A DNA stretch of 64,000 nucleotides from Spirochaetales bacterium. Lineage in GTDB: Bacteria > Spirochaetota > Spirochaetia > JABMQR01. Both the position numbers and the translations under genes were made by a program. How positions within the stretch are numbered: the stretch's first letter is position 1; every line of letters starts with the position of its first letter. The notes below the pieces were generated by a model, which searched no databases, had not been told where the DNA came from, and was given only the letters and a program-made list of their open reading frames with translations. The DNA lies in the NCBI GenBank assembly GCA_018399255.1, contig JAGYPA010000007.1, forward strand, positions 1-64,000. Direction: 5' to 3'. Positions 50,980 through 61,085 of the stretch are shown here, in pieces.

Positions 50980-51999
50980 CTACTGCATCACCTTTATACT
51001 GTCGTTTTTAATTCCTTCAATTGCAGCATCTTGAAGCCAGGCCCGAATATCAGCAGGAAGGCTGAATGCCGGGTTGAAGTCGATCCGGAGTCCGCCGTTA
51101 GCCAGTGTAAGAACATACGGGCATCGCCGCCAAGTTTTCCAGAATCACGATTGGCAATAATATCCTGAGCATACCGGTCCAGTCATAAATCTGGAAGTGA
51201 CAATCAGTTCAGGAGCAAGAAGCCTGATCTGACTGAGTACTGAACCACAGAACATCACCGGCTTCCTTGGCAGCGCCAGATAGATCCAATAACAGACTGT
51301 GATGATCCGGGTGAGAGATTCAGCCCGTTGGCAATATGGGTCTTGGCGGTCAGCGGCCATGAGGCCACATCAGAAACTTCCAGTCCAGGTCTTGAGATAG
51401 TGATGTTTTTGCCAACAGAGTTAACACTGTTAACAAAACCGTCAATATAGGTCTTTGCATCACCAACTTCAACGGGACCGGTTACTTCCCAGGCGTCCGC
51501 TCTTGTTGAGAAGTGCGGCAACGACACCACAAGCACATATCCGCCCCGTTCGGCTGCAGCAGTATAGGCATACACATTCGTCAAGCCAAAAGTATTGACA
51601 TCGGTCCCCCCAGGAAGCCAACCTCAGGGAAATCAGGGGCAATCCACGTACAACTGAGCCATACTGGGACCCATGGGCTATTACGCTGATATCATACCCT
51701 GGCTGGTATAGCGCCGCCGGAATTGCCGAAGCGGCATCGGGAAGTAATGAACATGTTTTTGTGAATAGACCACCCAGGGCACTTTCACCGCCCAGCTCAG
51801 CCTGCATTTTCACTAAAGCATCCTAATATAGACTGGCTGAACGCCAAATCAGTAACGGCACTTGGCATTACAACTGCAATCCGCAGCGACTCATCCTTTC
51901 GCTCGCAGCTCAGCTCCTTTCTGCTCCCGGCAAAACCACATACCCGCCGCTGCCAGCAGCAGTACCATAAAAAATCATTAATGTTTTGATCGACCTCAT
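50980..51999 (-). pseudogene. BMP-family substrate-binding lipoprotein, multiple frameshifts
   Basis: It begins at ATG 51999 (AGGAAG upstream). Reading across indels gives a lipoprotein signal (MRSIKTLMIF-MVLLLAAAGMWFC), then ESLRIAVVMPSAVTDLAFSQSI, KMQAELGGESAL, VIAHGSQYGSVV, GPVEVGDAKTYIDGFVNSV and a C-terminal LRIDFNPAFSLPADI ... KNDSIKVMQ ending at TAG 50980. This is the domain order of Bmp/PnrA/Med purine-nucleoside-binding proteins. The first slip falls in a run of T (about 51970). At least six frame changes are needed over about 1 kb, with amino-acid identity preserved between them. Confidence 0.7.
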
Positions 52000-52193
52000 T
52001 GTAGCAAATCTTCCTGAAATTAAAATCACCCCCGCTCCAACGAGCCGGGATATAGAAGGAAGCTCAACGGCCTCCCGAAACTCCATTCTGATAGTCCACA
52101 GGCAGTTCCAATAATCCAATAATCGCAGATATTGAAACCTCAAACATCCTGCAAAACAGAAACCTCAGTTCTCACCCCGGAAAAACCGCTTGT

Positions 52194-53095
52194 TCAACGC
52201 AGCCGGCTGCTTCCCCGGTTAACAGCAACCGTCAGAACCACATAAATGGTCAGGACATACGGCAGCATAACCGCCAGACTGGCTGAACATTGACGCCAAG
52301 CACCTGCAGCCACAACTGTGGCCGAGTTGGCCAGACTGAACAGCAGGAGCCCCGGCGACGCCGACCGGCGTCCACTCCTCCGAAATAGACCTCAGGGCAA
52401 CGGCGATAAACCCCGCCCCTGCCGTCAGGTTGTCCTGAAACAGATTGGCAATCGATATTGAAAGGGACGCTCCCGCACCCAGCCAGGACTGCTCCGAAGC
52501 AGACGCTGAAATAGCGAATGCGATTGACGCTTATGTTTACCGAGTCGGCCGCGGCAGGATTCTGCCCGACAGCCTTTATTTTGAGTCCAAGGTTAGTCTT
52601 CTCAAGAATCCACCAGCAGACAGGAACGAGCATGAAGGCTCCTGCACACCAGCAGGCTGTTATTGAAGAAAATTTGCCCGATGAAGGGAATATCACCCAG
52701 CAGCGGTATTTTACCGGGGTAAACCCTGATACCGTTTTAATCTGTACCGACAGTGACCTTGAACAGCAGGCTTGACATTCCCAGCCCGAACATCTGCAGG
52801 CCGATACCGCTGATTCCCTGCTGAGCCTTCAGGGTAACGCTCACAAAGCTCATCATCAGTCCCATAATCAGACCGACAAGCATGGCTATCAGCAGTCCCA
52901 GCCAGATGCTGCCTGCCGATATACGGCATAGAAAGCAAAATGCACTGAGAAGCATAATGCCGTCAACACCAAGATTGACCACCCTGACAACTGTGAAAAG
53001 GTCTCTCCTAATGCTGCATACAAAAATGGTGTTGACAGGGCGATCATGGTCCGGAGCACACCGGAAATAACGCGTTAAAGAAAAACATTGTTCAT
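52194..53095 (-). pseudogene. BMP-type ABC permease 2 (NupQ-like), multiple frameshifts
   Basis: It starts at ATG 53095, overlapping the end of permease 1 (ATGA). After MNNVFL the frame hits TAA at codon 7, but the sequence continues across frames as RVISGVLRTMIALSTPFLYA, VVNLGVDGIMLLSAF, AMLVGLIMGLMMSFVSVTLKA, KTNLGLKIKAVGQNPAAADS, LWLQVLGVNV and AVMLPYVLTIYVVLTVAVNR to TGA 52196-52194. This matches a permease of the nucleoside/BMP importer. 52000-52193, between it and the BMP gene, shows nothing I can identify. Confidence 0.7.
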
Positions 53096-54234
53096 GACTC
53101 AATATCCTCGGATGACACGATAATTGCGGCGGCAGTCTTGCGCTTCTTGATGACTGATTGATCCACAAGGGGCCGATCCGGAAACGAAAAGCACCACAAG
53201 CCTAAGAATGGCATTTATAAGAGCTGCGGGTATCTGAACAGCCCGCTGCATGGTATTAGCTCCAACCAGCAGTCCGCCGAAGAGAACCGAGGTTGGAATA
53301 AGTCCCCAGCGGGCAGGCTTCCCCAGAAGGGCCGCCACAATACCGGTAAACCCATAACCGCCGGTAAGCCCTTCCATTATGCGCCGGTGAACACCTTATC
53401 ACTTCAATCACCGCCCAGCCCGGCCAGCCCGCCGGCAATGGTCAGAGAGAGCATCTGATTAAAAGGAACATTAATTCCAGAATAGTGCGAGGCTCGCGGA
53501 TTAAGCCCTACCGAACGGATCTGGTAGCCGGTTGTGGTGCGCCAGAGAAAAATAAACACAAGCACGGCAAAAGCCAAAGCAATATAGAGACCGGAATGGA
53601 GCATGGTACGGGGTATCAGCCGGGCTAGCCAAGCCCCCTCGGGAAGACGGGCGGATTGAGCAAGGTAGGTGCCGGCAGCAATGCCTTCCGGATCCATCAT
53701 CGGACCCTGCAAAAGGAAATTCATAAACTGCAAAGCTATCGAGTTAAGCATGATTGTGCTGAGAATTTCGTTTACTTTATATCTTGCCTTGAGAAAACCG
53801 GGGATAAGTCCCCAGAAAGCACCGGCAAGAAACCCCATCATCATGCAGCCGGGGAGCAGGATAAACCGCGGAAGTTCCGGAAAAGTCAGGGCAAACCAGG
53901 TGCCGGCAACAGCACCGAGAATAATCTGACCTTCCCCGCCGACATTTATGACACTGGCTCGAAAGGCTATGCAGATACCGAGACCTACCAGAAGCAGCGG
54001 CGTCGCCTTAACCAGACTCTGGGACCATCCGTTTATTGAGCCGAAGGCTCCTCTAAACATGGAACCATAGGCAACAATCGGATTTGTCTTAAGTAAAAGC
54101 AGGATGACCGCACTTATGAGCAAAGCCGCTACTACTCCAAGGAAAGGAATGAAAGTGCGCAGTAAAAACTCAAACCAATCATCATGGGATTGCCGCGAAG
54201 TTGGTTTTTTCTTTTCAGGAAACGTTAACGCCAT
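53092..54234 (-). pseudogene. BMP-type ABC permease 1 (NupP-like), frameshifted near its 3' end
   Basis: From ATG 54234 (AGGGG 7 nt upstream) a clean 276-codon frame with membrane helices runs to a stop at 53404. It includes RASVINVGGEGQIILGAVAG, KARYKVNEILSTIMLN, and TTTGYQIRSVGLNPRASHYSG-type motifs of nucleoside-importer permeases. Right after LAGLGG, two or more single-base indels break the frame; GLTGGYGFTGIVAALLGK, FGGLLVGANTMQRAVQIPAALINA and a final IIVSSEDIES continue in other frames to TGA at 53094-53092. The reading frame is otherwise well conserved. Confidence 0.78.
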
Positions 54235-54295
54235 GCATTTGCCCCTGGACTGTATATTACGTGAAGGAAAGACTCGTTCACTTTTTCCTTGTGCT

Positions 54296-54323
54296 ATTAT
54301 ACCATTGATTTTCATATTCACAA
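54296..54323 (-). promoter_or_regulatory. Promoter of the BMP-type ABC operon
   Basis: On the minus strand TTGTGA (54323-54318), a 16-nt spacer and a perfect TATAAT (54301-54296), about 60 nt before the permease 1 start. Confidence 0.6.
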
Positions 54324-54330
54324 GAATTTT

Positions 54331-54423
54331 GTTGCGCATTGTTGCATTTTTTTCATTCATTAAAACCAGCCGTTCCGGGATGCTGGAGCATGGTACACTT
54401 CCATCATGTTGCAATATGTTGCA
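54331..54423. promoter_or_regulatory. Repeated GTTGCA/TTGCAA motifs, candidate operators
   Basis: GTTGCGCATTGTTGCA at 54331-54346, just upstream of the ABC promoter, and TGTTGCAATATGTTGCAA at 54406-54423, just upstream of the hydroxylase promoter. Both are two TTGC-type half sites spaced about 10 bp apart, so one regulator could act on both transcription units. Confidence 0.4.
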
Positions 54424-54440
54424 AATTTAGAATCTTTCCA

Positions 54441-54469
54441 TTGTCTTTTCGAAATTCATGCTTTAGAAT
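54441..54469 (+). promoter_or_regulatory. Promoter of the molybdenum hydroxylase genes
   Basis: TTGTCT (54441-54446), a 17-nt spacer and TAGAAT (54464-54469), giving a leader of about 58 nt. Confidence 0.5.
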
Positions 54470-54533
54470 AGAATGAAAACCGGCTTCAGCAAGCTGCTCC
54501 AGCTGCTCCAGCTGCCATAAAACAGGATATCAG

Positions 54534-56795
54534 ATGATGCAAGAAAAACCTTTTCGTAATGATGGTTATGCAAAAGTCACCGGCAGGGCAGCCTATGCCG
54601 ATGACTATTCGATCTCGGGCATGCTCCACATGGTCCCCGTCTATGCTGATTATGTTGCCGCAAAGAATCTTGCCGTAGATTACAGCGAAGCCCTGAAAGT
54701 TCCCGGGTGCGTCCGGGTCTTCACGGCAAAGGATGTCCCCGGATCCAACGTCTTCGGTCAGATAGAAAAAGACTATCCCATAATTGCATCTGACAGGGTT
54801 CGATCCTGGGGCGATGTCTGTGCCCTGGTCGTGGCAGAAACCCGAAAAGCCGCCCTGGAGGCGGCAACGAAGGTCTCCATAACGGCTGATCCGGTAAGAG
54901 CTGTCCTTACCATTGAAGAAGCCCTCAAAGACAATGCACCGGTAGTCCCTTCCTACGGGAAGTCCAATATCGTTGTCGAGCACAAACTCAGACACGGAAA
55001 TCCGGATCAGGCTTTTGATTCCTGCGAACTCATCCTCGAGGAAGAGTTCGAAACACAGGCCATTGAGCAGGGCTATATGGAACCGGAATCGGCCCTCTGC
55101 GTACCGCGCCACGACGGGGTTATCGAGATTTACGGCAGCATGCAGCATCCCTTCAGCACGCGACGCTTTACTGCGGCGCTTTTGGGAGAACCCCTGTCAA
55201 ATATTGAAGTGTACACGATAGCAGTCGGCGGCGGCTTTGGCGGCAAGGACGATAATGCTGCAGCTGTCTGCGCCCGGGCAGCCCTTGGGGCACGCCTTCT
55301 CAAGCGCCCGGTCAAGCTCACCTACAGCCGGGAATGGTCATTCCGGGAGACCTACAAACGTCACCCCTACAAACTCAGCTACAAAGTCGGCTTTACCAGT
55401 GAAGGCCTCGTCAAAGCTGTCAAGGCAAAGATGTATGCCGACTCCGGCCCCTATCTGTCCGTAACGCCCTGGGTAACCTGGCGCTCCACAGCCCAGTGCT
55501 TCGGCCCCTACTCAGTTGAGAACATCCATGCCGACGTCTACGGTGTTGCCACCAATAATATTTTCTGCGGGGCTATGCGGGGCTTCGGGGCTCCCCAGGT
55601 AAACTTCTCGGTAGAACAGATTATGGATATTGCAGCCCATACGCTGGGAATCCATCCTCTCGGCATGCGCAGGATGAATATGGTGAAGCAGGGCAGCGAG
55701 ACGGTTACCGGGCAGATTCTCGACGATCATACCGTAAGCCTTGAAGAAGTCATGAACAAAGTAGTCCACGCCATCGGCTACCGTAAAAAATATGAAAAAT
55801 GCACATTCGGAAAATCTGAAAACGATGAACTCTATGGCATCGGACTGGCAATCAGCTATCGGGGATCGAGCCTCGGGGCGGAAGGAATGGACTTCTGTTC
55901 CGCCATAATCAACGGACAGTTTGACGGATCTATTCTGCTTGAGACCGGGATCCATGAAAACGGGCAGGGTTCCGAGTCGGTCATGATGCTGATTCTGGCC
56001 GATGAGCTCGGGGTAAATCTTGATCGAATCCGCTACAGGCGTTCATCAACCAGCAGTATTCCAGACAGCGGCACTACGGTTGCCACGCGGGGAACGATCA
56101 TGGGAGGGAGTGCGGTTGTCACCGCCGTCAGAAAATTCCGTGAACTGCTCTCTTTCCATCTGGCCGAACGGCTCAGATGCAAACCGGAAGAGGTAACCTA
56201 TCATGATGACAAAATATGGGGACTCAACTTCGCCTACAGCCTTACCTGGGAAGAAGCAATGCGGGAGCTCTACCTGCAGCAGGTTACCCCCTACGCATTC
56301 GGAACGTATCAGGCTCCCCCTGTAAGCTGGGACGATACTACCGGCCAGGGAAATGCCTATTTCACCTACGTCTACAGCTGTCAGGCAGTTGAGCTGACGG
56401 TCAAGAAATCCACCGGAAAAATCACCCTGAAGAATGTCGTGGCAGGACATGATATCGGCAAGGCGGTTAACCGGGCTATGGTGCTTGGTCAAATGTACGG
56501 CGGCATCACGCAGGGAGCCGGTATGGCCCTTATGGAAGAATTCCGCATGGAAGAGGGAAAGGTTGTAACCGACAATTTTGATACCTATAAAATCCCCCGA
56601 ATGACCGATATGCCCGAGATGACCGGAATAATTATTGAAAACAGTGATCCCCACTCCCTCACCGGGGCTAAGGGAATCGGGGAACCGGCTCTTGAACTTA
56701 TTGCTCCGGCCATTGCCAATGCTGTCTACAATGCAACCGGCATCCGCTCCAAGAAAATGCCTATAACGATAGATCCGGAGGACTTGAATGAATAG
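54534..56795 (+). CDS. Xanthine dehydrogenase family protein, molybdopterin-binding subunit
   Basis: 753 residues, the usual size for the large subunit. N-terminal RNDGYAKVTGRAAYADDY, PESALCVPRHDG (residues about 182-193), VGGGFGGKDDNAAAVCARAA, FCGAMRGFGAPQVNFSVEQ (molybdopterin contacts), GIHENGQGSESVMMLILADELG and the catalytic Glu in GAKGIGEPALELIAPAIANAV. It hydroxylates a purine or other N-heterocycle or aldehyde. The adjacent BMP-type importer suggests a purine. ATG 54534 has AGGA 6 nt upstream. It overlaps the FeS subunit gene by 8 nt. Confidence 0.92.
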   Translation: MMQEKPFRNDGYAKVTGRAAYADDYSISGMLHMVPVYADYVAAKNLAVDYSEALKVPGCVRVFTAKDVPGSNVFGQIEKDYPIIASDRVRSWGDVCALVVAETRKAALEAATKVSITADPVRAVLTIEEALKDNAPVVPSYGKSNIVVEHKLRHGNPDQAFDSCELILEEEFETQAIEQGYMEPESALCVPRHDGVIEIYGSMQHPFSTRRFTAALLGEPLSNIEVYTIAVGGGFGGKDDNAAAVCARAALGARLLKRPVKLTYSREWSFRETYKRHPYKLSYKVGFTSEGLVKAVKAKMYADSGPYLSVTPWVTWRSTAQCFGPYSVENIHADVYGVATNNIFCGAMRGFGAPQVNFSVEQIMDIAAHTLGIHPLGMRRMNMVKQGSETVTGQILDDHTVSLEEVMNKVVHAIGYRKKYEKCTFGKSENDELYGIGLAISYRGSSLGAEGMDFCSAIINGQFDGSILLETGIHENGQGSESVMMLILADELGVNLDRIRYRRSSTSSIPDSGTTVATRGTIMGGSAVVTAVRKFRELLSFHLAERLRCKPEEVTYHDDKIWGLNFAYSLTWEEAMRELYLQQVTPYAFGTYQAPPVSWDDTTGQGNAYFTYVYSCQAVELTVKKSTGKITLKNVVAGHDIGKAVNRAMVLGQMYGGITQGAGMALMEEFRMEEGKVVTDNFDTYKIPRMTDMPEMTGIIIENSDPHSLTGAKGIGEPALELIAPAIANAVYNATGIRSKKMPITIDPEDLNE

Positions 56796-57288
56796 CATTA
56801 CCATAAATGGTAAGGAATACACCATCGGTGAAGATCAGCTGGAGATGTCGCTGCTGAATTTTCTGCGTGAAAACCTGATCATGACCGGCACAAAGAACGG
56901 CTGTGAAAAGGGGGTATGCGGAAGCTGCACCGTAACTGCCGATAATCGGGCGGTCAGATCCTGCCGCATGAGTATGGAAAAGATGGCCGGCAAGCAGATC
57001 ATCACTATCGAAGGCATGGAGTACCCTGACGGCACGCTTCATCCAATTCAGCAAGGGTTCATCGATGCCGGTGCAATCCAGTGCGGATTCTGCACTCCCG
57101 GGATGGTCATGAGCGCTTACGCGCTCCTGCTTGCTAATCCAGAACCTTCCCGGGAAGAGATCAGAAAAGCCATGCGGGGCAATCTCTGCCGCTGCACCGG
57201 CTACCAGCAGATTGTTGATGCGGTGGAGCTGGCAGCAAAGCGGATTAAGGAAGAGCACCTGTCAGTAACCGCCGGCTGTCTTGCCTGA
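56788..57288 (+). CDS. Xanthine dehydrogenase family protein, [2Fe-2S] subunit
   Basis: 166 residues. A plant-type ferredoxin cluster (NGCEKGVCGSCTV with a later Cys in VRSC) and the second all-helical cluster domain (QCGFCTPGMVMSAYALL, GNLCRCTGYQQIVDAV). It passes electrons from the Mo centre. The gene is translationally coupled to the large subunit. No FAD subunit gene (CoxM/XdhB type) is present next to it, so electrons must go to a partner encoded elsewhere or to an unconventional acceptor. Confidence 0.94.
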   Translation: MNSITINGKEYTIGEDQLEMSLLNFLRENLIMTGTKNGCEKGVCGSCTVTADNRAVRSCRMSMEKMAGKQIITIEGMEYPDGTLHPIQQGFIDAGAIQCGFCTPGMVMSAYALLLANPEPSREEIRKAMRGNLCRCTGYQQIVDAVELAAKRIKEEHLSVTAGCLA

Positions 57289-57380
57289 AGGCCGGCCAAG
57301 CTAAAGGCCGATAAGCCAGCTGACTCGAACCCCTGAGAACCCCTGAGAACCTGTCAGAGACTATCTGTGTCTTTGAAATA

Positions 57381-58367
57381 TTACTGTGCGTTCGCTTTTC
57401 CCGGTGACGGAGTCAGGTTCAGTTCCCAGTTGTCACTCCCGTCGGGAAGACGGCCGGCGCTGTCCGCATGTCCGGACCAGGATCGAATATCGACTATCTG
57501 GCCGTTCCGCCGCAGGATGGCTGTATCGTAAGAACCCAGTCCAAAGCCCTCGGCAGGCGGGATCACCACCATCCGGCTCGCTGCGGATTCACTTCGAGGA
57601 GTGCCGCTGCCGTCAGTGAAAACCGTCAGGTAACCGCCGGCTGGAACAGTAACATCTCTGGGGATTACGATTACGGTATCTTTTCCGATATCCTCGAGCG
57701 TCCAGGCACCGGAAGAAAATGCAAGCTCCGTACTTCCTGTATTATAGAGCTCGATAAAATCATCACCTCTCGACCGTATTTCATTAATCACCAGCCGATA
57801 ATCTGTTCTCGCCGCAGGTTCTTTAACGTTCTTCGTTCCCGGTGTCGGCTGCAGCAGTGTTGAAAATTCGGCTGGACGGTCCGGAAGCCGTCCGATACTG
57901 TTTACATCCGTTTCCCAGGAAATCATATCTACAACAATTCCATTATAGTACAACATCACCGAATCGATTTGATTGAGCCCGAATGCTATATCTACCAATG
58001 CCGTCTCCGGTATTGCTTCATTATTCAGTACATCGGCCGCTTTATCCAGAGTAAAGGGGCAGACAAGCAGATACCCGCCGGCCGGTATGAATATCCCCGC
58101 CGGCAGACTGAGAGCACGGGCCCCCTCCTGATACTCCTCTCCGTTATCATCGAGAACCCAGCCTTCTCCCAGTATTATCGGATGGTTCATGATATTATGC
58201 AGCTCGACAAATTCATATTCCCCGGTAGAAGCTGCTTCATTGATGACAACCATCCGGGGTTCTGCCGGCACCGGCTCAAGACCGGCAACTGCTGCAGTTA
58301 CGCAGGAAACCATCGATCCTGCTGCCAGGATGAGAAGAATCCCGGTCAGTACGCTATTTTTCTTCAT
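57381..58367 (-). CDS. Lipoprotein with two lamin-tail domains
   Basis: 328 residues. A lipoprotein signal (MKKNSVLTGILLILAAGSMVSC, Cys22) is followed by two lamin-tail domains (LTD): residues about 40-180, beginning VVINEAASTGEYEFVELHN, and about 195-325, beginning LVINEIRSRGDDFIELYN. Each closes with an IGRLPD/AGRLPDGS turn and a TPSPGKAN-like end. LTDs are Ig-like modules of surface and nuclease proteins. It lies 3 nt after the CotH/LTD gene and is the last of a three-gene export cluster. The function is unknown; surface adhesion or a cell-wall role is speculative. Confidence 0.82.
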   Translation of the reverse strand: MKKNSVLTGILLILAAGSMVSCVTAAVAGLEPVPAEPRMVVINEAASTGEYEFVELHNIMNHPIILGEGWVLDDNGEEYQEGARALSLPAGIFIPAGGYLLVCPFTLDKAADVLNNEAIPETALVDIAFGLNQIDSVMLYYNGIVVDMISWETDVNSIGRLPDRPAEFSTLLQPTPGTKNVKEPAARTDYRLVINEIRSRGDDFIELYNTGSTELAFSSGAWTLEDIGKDTVIVIPRDVTVPAGGYLTVFTDGSGTPRSESAASRMVVIPPAEGFGLGSYDTAILRRNGQIVDIRSWSGHADSAGRLPDGSDNWELNLTPSPGKANAQ

Positions 58368-58370
58368 ATG

Positions 58371-60998
58371 CTACTCCAATCTCACGTTGTCGATAAACAC
58401 TTCCTGCCCCTCAGCCAGTTGCCCTACCCTGAACTGCAGGCGCCCGTTAACGAGTTCAGGCCCGGTGTAGGATACCGGTATTCGTATCTTTTTCCAGACT
58501 GATGTCGGCCTGAATGTGTAATTGAACACTTCGGGTCCGGTATCCACTGCAAAGAGGATAACCATGATCTCTTTGCTCTGTGATGAGATGCCGGCGGTTT
58601 TCACGTCAAACGAAAAGACAAACTCCTCACGCTCACCTACATAGAGGGCATCCTGAACAAAAGCGACAGAATCCCAGAATTGAGTTTTCTGCTCAAGGAT
58701 TTTCAGGTATCCGCCTTTGCTGCCGGTATCCAGGGTAATGATTTTCTGCTCGACGCTATCCTGGCTCCAGGCGAGATTCCATTTTTCTGCACCGTTCTCA
58801 AAATCTCCGCCGGGAATTCTGTCGGCAGAAGAGGGAACAAATCCCGCTTTCAGTTCTTCCAGATACTTCGTTACATAGCCTGGGCGCAGGCGGGCAAACT
58901 CCCGCAGGATTTCAACCTCCCGCTGCCAGCGCTCTTCGCTGAGGTTCCAATACCAGCCGGACTCCGGGTCATCCCCCTGCCAGCGTCCTATGTGTCGCGC
59001 AATTTCATCCTCAATCCAGACTGCATGTCTTTCCACAGCCTGCAGGAGATTCTCCGTCGTGAATACCGTTTCCAGAAGCTCTTCATAGCGGAAGACCATC
59101 CGGTTAAAATATACCTCCTGCTTCATCAGGTTCTTGAAAAGACTGCTGAATAAATCGTTATTGAATTCCTCCCCCAGCAGATAGGTGAAGCTGTTGAAGT
59201 CCGGGGTTCCCGAAACTCTCTCCAGACTTCCCGTCCAATACCCTGTCGTGTCAAACCCGGCATCGGTATCATACAGAATCCAGCGCCATTTCACCTCGTC
59301 ATCCACCGAGCGCCAGAATTTAGCATTGCTCCACGGCCAGTCGGTATTGTTATAAAAGCTCTGGAATATAAAGTAGTCGATCATGCTGTCGATATCGAGC
59401 AGGTCCTCCGCTTTCTGAATAATCGGTTCGATGCCGGATGGGAGGCTTTGCGCCAGAGCCAGCAGCTCATTGCTGCCGGCAGCATCACCTTCGTTTATCT
59501 GAAATGATGAGCTGTAGGCCCCCTCAACAACATCAACCGCATCCGGATCGATGCCGTGATTATCTTCGAGAAAATATTCGTTTATTTTTTCCCGGATATT
59601 GAGAATACCCCAGTACTGGCCGTTGAGAAAAACCACCGAAGGCTGAAAATCCTGCTTGTCCACATCATATCCGGTAGCGAGTCCGGCCATCATTCCATCC
59701 CGGAAGAGGGTTCTTTCTGCATCCCCCCCGGAGCTGCGCAGGACAATCGAATAAAAATCGGGAACATCCCCGGCAGACCCTTCGAAAAAGAAGTGGTTGG
59801 GAATTCGCTCTTCTGATGCCGGCTCTTTGGCATAGAGAGCAAAGGATTTAAGCGGAAACCCCCGGGATGAGCTGCCGTAGAGCCGCAGCAAGTAGATGTC
59901 CCGCAGGTCGGGCTGTTCGCGGGAAGTATTCCGGAAAAATTCCATATGTGCCATCCGAAACCATTTTTCCCGGAAATTAGGTGCTTCGGTATCGTCACCA
60001 ATTGCATGGATTCCATATTCTGTCCCCCAGAGATCATCCGGATCCATCGTTATCGAAAAGACCGGAAGTTCTGTCTCTTCCCCTATAAAATAGGTGCGCA
60101 CGGCAATGGGACCGGCTGCCCCGGTTGGTGAGTAGAAGCGCGCCTTGACTGCTCCGGTCCGCCCTATCTCCCGCGGGGTATCAAATAGCGTGCCTGACAC
60201 ATTGGTTGGATAGATCCAGGTTCGTTCATTCACAGGGCGATCATTGGCGTTAAATTCCATCCCGTCATTTATGGTATACCGGATTTCCCAACCGGGATAG
60301 TCGAAAGCATTGGTAAAATCAAGCGCAGCAGACTCAGCAAAAAACCCTGAATCCTCAGCAAACTCGGGAACCGGCAGGCGCACATCATTCGGCAGTCCGG
60401 GTGTTGGGTTATCAGCTATTCTGACGGCTGACGGAAATTCCGGATCACGGATGAGAGAGATATTCCGTACCGGAGGAGCTGCCTTGTCCGGTACGGCGGG
60501 TTCCGGCAGAACAAAGCGGTCAGAAATGACTCCTTCAGCATTCTTCAGGACAATTGATGCGGTATTCTCCGGGATTTCGGCAAAAATTCGAATACTCTTT
60601 ACCGATAGCGTGGACCCGGTGGGGACAAACATAATGACGGGATAGTCCCCCGGCCGAATGCTGAAGGCAGGGAATCGGGGCAGTTCCTGCTGCGTCCCAT
60701 CCTTCAGGAAAAATACCAGCTTCCAGCCTTCGATATCTACCGCTTTCTCACTGGCTGCCGCAAGTTCCAGCCATGCGGGCAGAGTGTGATCATCGGCTTC
60801 CAGCAAGGAATCATTTTTCAGCATAACTTCATTGATCCGTACCGGTCCAGGCAGGGCAGCAGCGAGCTCTTCATCAGAAAAGCGCTCACCATACACTGCG
60901 GGATCGGGCAGGGTTTCACATCCTGAGACTGATACTATCAGAACAAGGACTGCAAGAGCTTTTTTCAGGAACTTTACGAAACAAACAGCTTTCTGCAT
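58371..60998 (-). CDS. CotH-kinase and lamin-tail-domain lipoprotein
   Basis: 875 residues from ATG 60998 (AGGCAGG upstream); a TTG at 61016 opens the frame earlier. A lipoprotein signal ends at SGC. Residues about 45-170 are an LTD (VRINEVMLKNDSLLEADDHTLPAWLEL). The middle is a CotH-like kinase domain (LRLYGSSSRGFPLKSFALYA, FYSIVLRSSGGDAERTLFRD, PSVVFLNGQYWGILNIREKINEYF, FKLADN-type helix with DSMIDYFIFQSFYNNTDW and the RWILYDTDAGF box). The last ~150 residues form a carbohydrate-binding-like beta-sandwich (GGDFENGAEKWNL, FVFSFDVKTAG). CotH domains phosphorylate proteins in spore coats; here it is extracytoplasmic and probably surface-associated. Confidence 0.88.
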   Translation of the reverse strand: MQKAVCFVKFLKKALAVLVLIVSVSGCETLPDPAVYGERFSDEELAAALPGPVRINEVMLKNDSLLEADDHTLPAWLELAAASEKAVDIEGWKLVFFLKDGTQQELPRFPAFSIRPGDYPVIMFVPTGSTLSVKSIRIFAEIPENTASIVLKNAEGVISDRFVLPEPAVPDKAAPPVRNISLIRDPEFPSAVRIADNPTPGLPNDVRLPVPEFAEDSGFFAESAALDFTNAFDYPGWEIRYTINDGMEFNANDRPVNERTWIYPTNVSGTLFDTPREIGRTGAVKARFYSPTGAAGPIAVRTYFIGEETELPVFSITMDPDDLWGTEYGIHAIGDDTEAPNFREKWFRMAHMEFFRNTSREQPDLRDIYLLRLYGSSSRGFPLKSFALYAKEPASEERIPNHFFFEGSAGDVPDFYSIVLRSSGGDAERTLFRDGMMAGLATGYDVDKQDFQPSVVFLNGQYWGILNIREKINEYFLEDNHGIDPDAVDVVEGAYSSSFQINEGDAAGSNELLALAQSLPSGIEPIIQKAEDLLDIDSMIDYFIFQSFYNNTDWPWSNAKFWRSVDDEVKWRWILYDTDAGFDTTGYWTGSLERVSGTPDFNSFTYLLGEEFNNDLFSSLFKNLMKQEVYFNRMVFRYEELLETVFTTENLLQAVERHAVWIEDEIARHIGRWQGDDPESGWYWNLSEERWQREVEILREFARLRPGYVTKYLEELKAGFVPSSADRIPGGDFENGAEKWNLAWSQDSVEQKIITLDTGSKGGYLKILEQKTQFWDSVAFVQDALYVGEREEFVFSFDVKTAGISSQSKEIMVILFAVDTGPEVFNYTFRPTSVWKKIRIPVSYTGPELVNGRLQFRVGQLAEGQEVFIDNVRLE

Positions 60999-61085
60999 AT
61001 CAACCTGCCTTGGCAACTTTTTTATTTCGGGACATAATTTTCAGTATCTGGAACATTGTGCAGCTGCCTCCCTCCACGATGCTTT

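Larger units (their letters stand above)
54235..54533. other. Divergent regulatory region between the BMP importer and the molybdenum hydroxylase
   Basis: 299 bp with a promoter on each strand (listed separately), repeated TTGC-containing palindromes at 54331-54346 and 54406-54423, and three near-copies of a 9-bp unit (GCTGCTCCA) at 54490-54515. Confidence 0.5.
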
